Assembly: GCA_018241725.1 (NCBI GenBank)
Contig: JAFEDI010000146.1
Location: 1 to 64,000, forward strand
Direction of reading: 5' to 3'
Source: Pseudomonadota bacterium
GTDB lineage: Bacteria; Pseudomonadota; Gammaproteobacteria; Burkholderiales; Rhodocyclaceae
Length of the DNA: 64,000 nt
Shown here piece by piece: positions 61,163 through 64,000 of this stretch. A program made the position numbers and the translations under genes. Every line of letters starts with the position of its first letter. The stretch's first letter is position 1. The notes under the pieces are model-generated. The model did not search any database. It had not been told where the DNA came from and saw only the letters and a list, made by a program, of their open reading frames with translations.

Positions 61163-62863
61163 ATGCCGCAACAGACGCCCGCCAAGTACAGCGCCTTCCC
61201 GCCCGTACAACTCACCGACCGCCAGTGGCCCAGCCGTGTCATCGACAAGGCGCCGATCTGGATGAGCACCGATCTCCGCGACGGCAACCAGGCCCTCTTC
61301 GAGCCGATGAACGCCGACAAGAAGATGCAGATGTTCAAGACCCTCTGCGCCATCGGTTTCAAGGAGATCGAGATCGCCTTCCCGTCCGCCTCGCAGACCG
61401 AGTTCGACTTCGTGCGCGGCTTGATCGACGGCGGCCACATCCCCGCCGACGTAACCATCGAGGTGCTCACCCAGGCCCGCGAGCACCTCATCCGCCGCAC
61501 CTTCGAATCCCTCAAGGGGGCGAAGAAGGCCATCGTTCATGTCTATAACGCGACCAGCAAGCCGTTCCGCGAAACCGTCTTCAACATGAGTAAAGCTGAA
61601 GTCGTCGCCATGGCCACCGATGCGGTCCGTCTCGTGCGCGCCCTTGCCGACGAAATGGCGGAGACCGAGATCACGCTCGAGTACAGCCCGGAAACCTTCA
61701 CCGCCACCGAGCTCGATTTCGCCAAGGAAATCTGTGACGCCGTTACCGAGACCTGGGGCGCCACGCCCGAGCGCAAGGTCATCCTCAACCTCCCGACCAC
61801 CGTCGAGATCGCCACGCCCAACGTCTATGCCGACCAGATCGAGTGGATGCACCGCAATCTCGCCCGCCGCGACAGCGTGATCATCAGCCTCCACCCCCAC
61901 AACGACCGCGGCACCGCCGTGGCCGCCGCCGAGCTCGGCCTCATGGCCGGTGCCGACCGCGTCGAGGGCTGCCTCTTCGGCAACGGCGAGCGCACCGGCA
62001 ATGTGGACCTCGTGACCCTCGCCCTCAATATGCATACCCAGGGCGTCGATCCGCAGCTCGATTTCTCGGACATCAATGCCGTCGCCCGTACCTACGAGCA
62101 CTGCACCCAGTTGCCTGTTCATCCGCGCCATCCGTACGTGGGTGATCTCGTCTTCACGGCCTTCTCCGGCTCCCACCAGGACGCCATCAAGAAGGGTTTC
62201 TCCGCTCAAAAGGCGGATGCACCGTGGAACGTGCCCTATTTGCCCATCGATCCCGCCGACGTCGGTCGCAGCTACGATTCGGTGATCCGGGTGAATAGCC
62301 AATCCGGCAAGGGGGGCATCGCCTACTTGATGGAGAACGAATACGGCGTAGTAATGCCGCGCCGCTTGCAGGTGGAGTTCTCCGGAGTGGTGCAGCGCTA
62401 CACCGATGCCCATGGCGGCGAGGTGAGCGCCGACGACATCTGGCACTTGTTCTCCGAGACCTATCTCGATACCGCTACGCCGGTGCGCTACTGCAGCCAT
62501 CATCTCGTCGAAAACGGCGCCGTGCAGGGCATCCGCTTGAGCGTGGAGATCGACGGCCAGCCGCGCATCCTCAATGGCGAAGGCAACGGCCCGATCAATG
62601 CCGCCGTGCATGCCCTCCAGAGTGCCGGCATCCGCGTACAGGTGCGCAGCTATGAAGAACGCTCGATGGTGCCGATCGGCGACGACGGCAATGCCCAGGC
62701 CTGCGCCTTCATGGAAATGGCCGGAGAGAGCCGCAGCGACTGCTACGGGGTCGGCATTGACGCCAACATCGTCACCGCGTCGATCAAGGCCCTCATCAGC
62801 GGTGTGAATCGGGCCCAGGCGGCGGGCCGTCAGGTACCCAAGGCCGAGGCGCAGTCGGCCTGA
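61163..62863 (+). CDS. leuA: 2-isopropylmalate synthase (long form)
   Basis: LeuA condenses 3-methyl-2-oxobutanoate with acetyl-CoA, the first step of leucine synthesis. The 566 aa match the type 2 (actinobacterial/betaproteobacterial) form. The TIM-barrel active site has [11 protein letters not shown] with the metal-binding aspartate and SLHPHNDRG with the HxH pair; the C-terminal leucine-binding regulatory domain includes [20 protein letters not shown]. Feedback inhibition by leucine is expected. It is alone, not with leuB or leuCD. Confidence 0.96.
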   Translation: MPQQTPAKYSAFPPVQLTDRQWPSRVIDKAPIWMSTDLRDGNQALFEPMNADKKMQMFKTLCAIGFKEIEIAFPSASQTEFDFVRGLIDGGHIPADVTIEVLTQAREHLIRRTFESLKGAKKAIVHVYNATSKPFRETVFNMSKAEVVAMATDAVRLVRALADEMAETEITLEYSPETFTATELDFAKEICDAVTETWGATPERKVILNLPTTVEIATPNVYADQIEWMHRNLARRDSVIISLHPHNDRGTAVAAAELGLMAGADRVEGCLFGNGERTGNVDLVTLALNMHTQGVDPQLDFSDINAVARTYEHCTQLPVHPRHPYVGDLVFTAFSGSHQDAIKKGFSAQKADAPWNVPYLPIDPADVGRSYDSVIRVNSQSGKGGIAYLMENEYGVVMPRRLQVEFSGVVQRYTDAHGGEVSADDIWHLFSETYLDTATPVRYCSHHLVENGAVQGIRLSVEIDGQPRILNGEGNGPINAAVHALQSAGIRVQVRSYEERSMVPIGDDGNAQACAFMEMAGESRSDCYGVGIDANIVTASIKALISGVNRAQAAGRQVPKAEAQSA

Positions 62864-62876
62864 GCGCTGCGGCGTA

Positions 62877-62900
62877 GGAGGCTCCCGTTCGGGAGCTTCC
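62877..62900 (+). terminator. Hairpin after leuA
   Basis: GGAGGCTCCCG (62877-62887) pairs with CGGGAGCTTCC (62890-62900; one G-T). The T-run is weak, so termination strength is uncertain. Confidence 0.55.
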
Positions 62901-62927
62901 GGCCAGCAACTCCAATTCGCCTATTCA

Positions 62928-62956
62928 CCGTCCGGTGTCGTCCTGAATGCGGACGG
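62928..62956. promoter_or_regulatory. Candidate upstream activator site
   Basis: CCGTCCG (62928-62934) and CGGACGG (62950-62956) form an inverted repeat with a 15-bp spacer, and CGGACG recurs at 62960. It lies about 130 bp before the sigma-54 promoter, the usual distance for an enhancer-binding protein. Confidence 0.45.
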
Positions 62957-63086
62957 CATCGGACGATGGCGTTGTGAACGCGGTTGCCAAAGGGCGCCGC
63001 GAATCCATTTCCAATGTTCAATGAATTGATCCGCGTGCCGCGGAAATAAAGGCTCCTTGCCGCTCTAATCCATCGGTTTATTTGTC

Positions 63087-63102
63087 TGGCACATCGTTTG
63101 CT
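63087..63102 (+). promoter_or_regulatory. Sigma-54 (RpoN) promoter of the alcohol dehydrogenase gene
   Basis: TGGCACATCGTTTGCT matches the -24/-12 consensus (TGGCAC-N5-TTGCW) at every position, with GG and GC 12 bp apart. The expected start is about 70 bp before the ATG. Confidence 0.8.
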
Positions 63103-63183
63103 GAATCGGCGCGGCTTTCCGAGATGGAAAAGCCATTCCGAAAAACGACAGCCATCAATGGCAAATGAATCTGGAGGAGCAAA

Positions 63184-64000
63184 ATGGCAAATACGATGAA
63201 GGCCCTCGTCATGCGGGGCCTGCACGACGTGGCGGTGCTGGAGCGGCCGATCCCGCTGGCCGGGCCGAACGACGCGATCGTCAAAACGACGGTCGCGATG
63301 GTGTGCACGTCCGACTGCCACACTATCGAAGGCGGCCTCGGCGAACTGAAGGACCGGGTCCTAGGCCACGAGGCGGTCGGCGTCATCCATGCGCTGGGCA
63401 GTGCGGTGCGCGGCTTCGAGGTCGGGCAGCGGGTCGCGGTGAATGCGATCACCCCCTGCTACAAGTGCGAGAACTGCCAGCGTGGCTTCACCTCCCAGTG
63501 TCAGGTGATGCTCGGCGGCTACAAGTTCACCGCCCAGAAGGACGGCAACATGGCCGAGTACTTCCACGTCAATGACGCGGAGGCCAACCTGGCGCCGATC
63601 CCCGACGGGGTGTCGGACGAGGCCGCGTGCTACACCACCGACATGATGTCCACCGGCTTCAAGGGTGCCGAAAACGCCCGCATCCCGCTCGGCGGCTCGG
63701 GCGTGGTGTTCGGCATGGGGCCGGTCGGCCTGATGGCGGTGGCCGGCACGCGCCTGCTCGGCGCCGGCCTGGTGATCGCCGTGGACTGCGTACCGTCGCG
63801 GCTGGAGCTGGCCCGCTACTACGGCGCCGACGTGGTGATCAACTACAAAGAGCAGGACCCGATCGCCGAGATCCTGCGCCTGACCGGTGGCCATGGCGCC
63901 GACGCGGCAATGGATGCGCTGGGCTCCCAGCCGACCTTCGAGAACTGCGTCAAAGTGACCCGGGCCGGCGGCGTGATCTCCAACATCGGCTATTTCGGCC
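63184..64000 (+). CDS. Zinc-dependent secondary-alcohol-type dehydrogenase (3' end outside window)
   Basis: The visible 272 residues are a medium-chain dehydrogenase closest in pattern to Clostridium/Thermoanaerobacter secondary alcohol dehydrogenases: MVCTSDCHTIEGGLGELKDR with the catalytic zinc Cys, then LGHEAVG with the zinc His-Glu, EYFHVNDAEANLAPIP and TTDMMSTGFKGAENA. Unlike those enzymes it keeps a structural-zinc cluster (CYKCENCQRGFTSQC). In the Rossmann fold GMGPVGLMAVAGTRLLGAG is followed by AVDCVPSR; the aspartate favours NAD over NADP. GGAGGAG sets the start. It is driven by a sigma-54 promoter. Confidence 0.9.
   Translation, partial: MANTMKALVMRGLHDVAVLERPIPLAGPNDAIVKTTVAMVCTSDCHTIEGGLGELKDRVLGHEAVGVIHALGSAVRGFEVGQRVAVNAITPCYKCENCQRGFTSQCQVMLGGYKFTAQKDGNMAEYFHVNDAEANLAPIPDGVSDEAACYTTDMMSTGFKGAENARIPLGGSGVVFGMGPVGLMAVAGTRLLGAGLVIAVDCVPSRLELARYYGADVVINYKEQDPIAEILRLTGGHGADAAMDALGSQPTFENCVKVTRAGGVISNIGYFG

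Overview
The window is a GC-rich stretch of a betaproteobacterial chromosome. Polyhydroxybutyrate metabolism (phasin, 3-hydroxybutyrate oligomer hydrolase), a Kef-type antiporter next to kdsD-lptC-lptA, a Neisseria/Bordetella-type porin and a long-form LeuA suggest a Rhodocyclales-like organism. That placement is inference from gene content. The flanks are ordinary housekeeping DNA; about 28.9-46.6 kb is accessory.

Left flank (1-28.9 kb): rraA; clpS-clpA; a cold-shock gene; rpmB-rpmG; radC divergent from coaBC-dut-nudix; a 3-hydroxybutyrate oligomer hydrolase; aceK divergent from icd, followed by a second, monomeric isocitrate dehydrogenase; a phasin with a clear sigma-70 promoter and operator; lptA, lptC and kdsD (with no kdsC between them and no lptB after them) divergent from a Kef-type transporter; a four-gene prepilin-like cluster; a GGEEF diguanylate cyclase; and a NarL-type two-component pair.

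Mobile region (28.9-45.7 kb): an element is integrated in a tRNA-Thr(TGT) gene. It is bounded by 49-bp direct repeats (28905-28953 and 45638-45686), has a tyrosine integrase beside the right repeat, and has GGGCTA-type arm repeats at both ends. It carries a small membrane protein plus SRAP pair, an EndA-like nuclease, a chain of five overlapping small genes, an AT-rich three-gene cassette with a predicted membrane-anchored alpha/beta hydrolase, a tail Z-like protein and a major capsid protein without its usual protease, a Mor-like activator, a DnaB-type helicase with an initiator-like protein that has eight 18-bp iterons inside its gene, an excisionase-like protein, HigBA and the integrase. 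Upstream of the small-gene chain lies a folded RNA whose 9-nt hairpin loop is antisense to the ribosome-binding site of the first gene. This is the logic of the phage P1/P4 C4-type immunity RNA. The gene set resembles a phage satellite or a reduced prophage. A second, diverged copy of the small membrane protein plus SRAP pair lies just outside the right repeat, which suggests successive islands at the same tRNA.

Right flank (46.6-64 kb): a lipoprotein; tRNA-fMet with its promoter and terminator; a large hybrid sensor kinase; an AraC-type regulator divergent from an acyl-CoA dehydrogenase, thiolase, acyl-CoA ligase and porin cluster; a 21-bp tandem repeat; an exported methyltransferase-like protein; a hypothetical protein; an Lrp-type regulator divergent from leuA; and a secondary-alcohol-type dehydrogenase, cut by the window edge, behind a consensus sigma-54 promoter.
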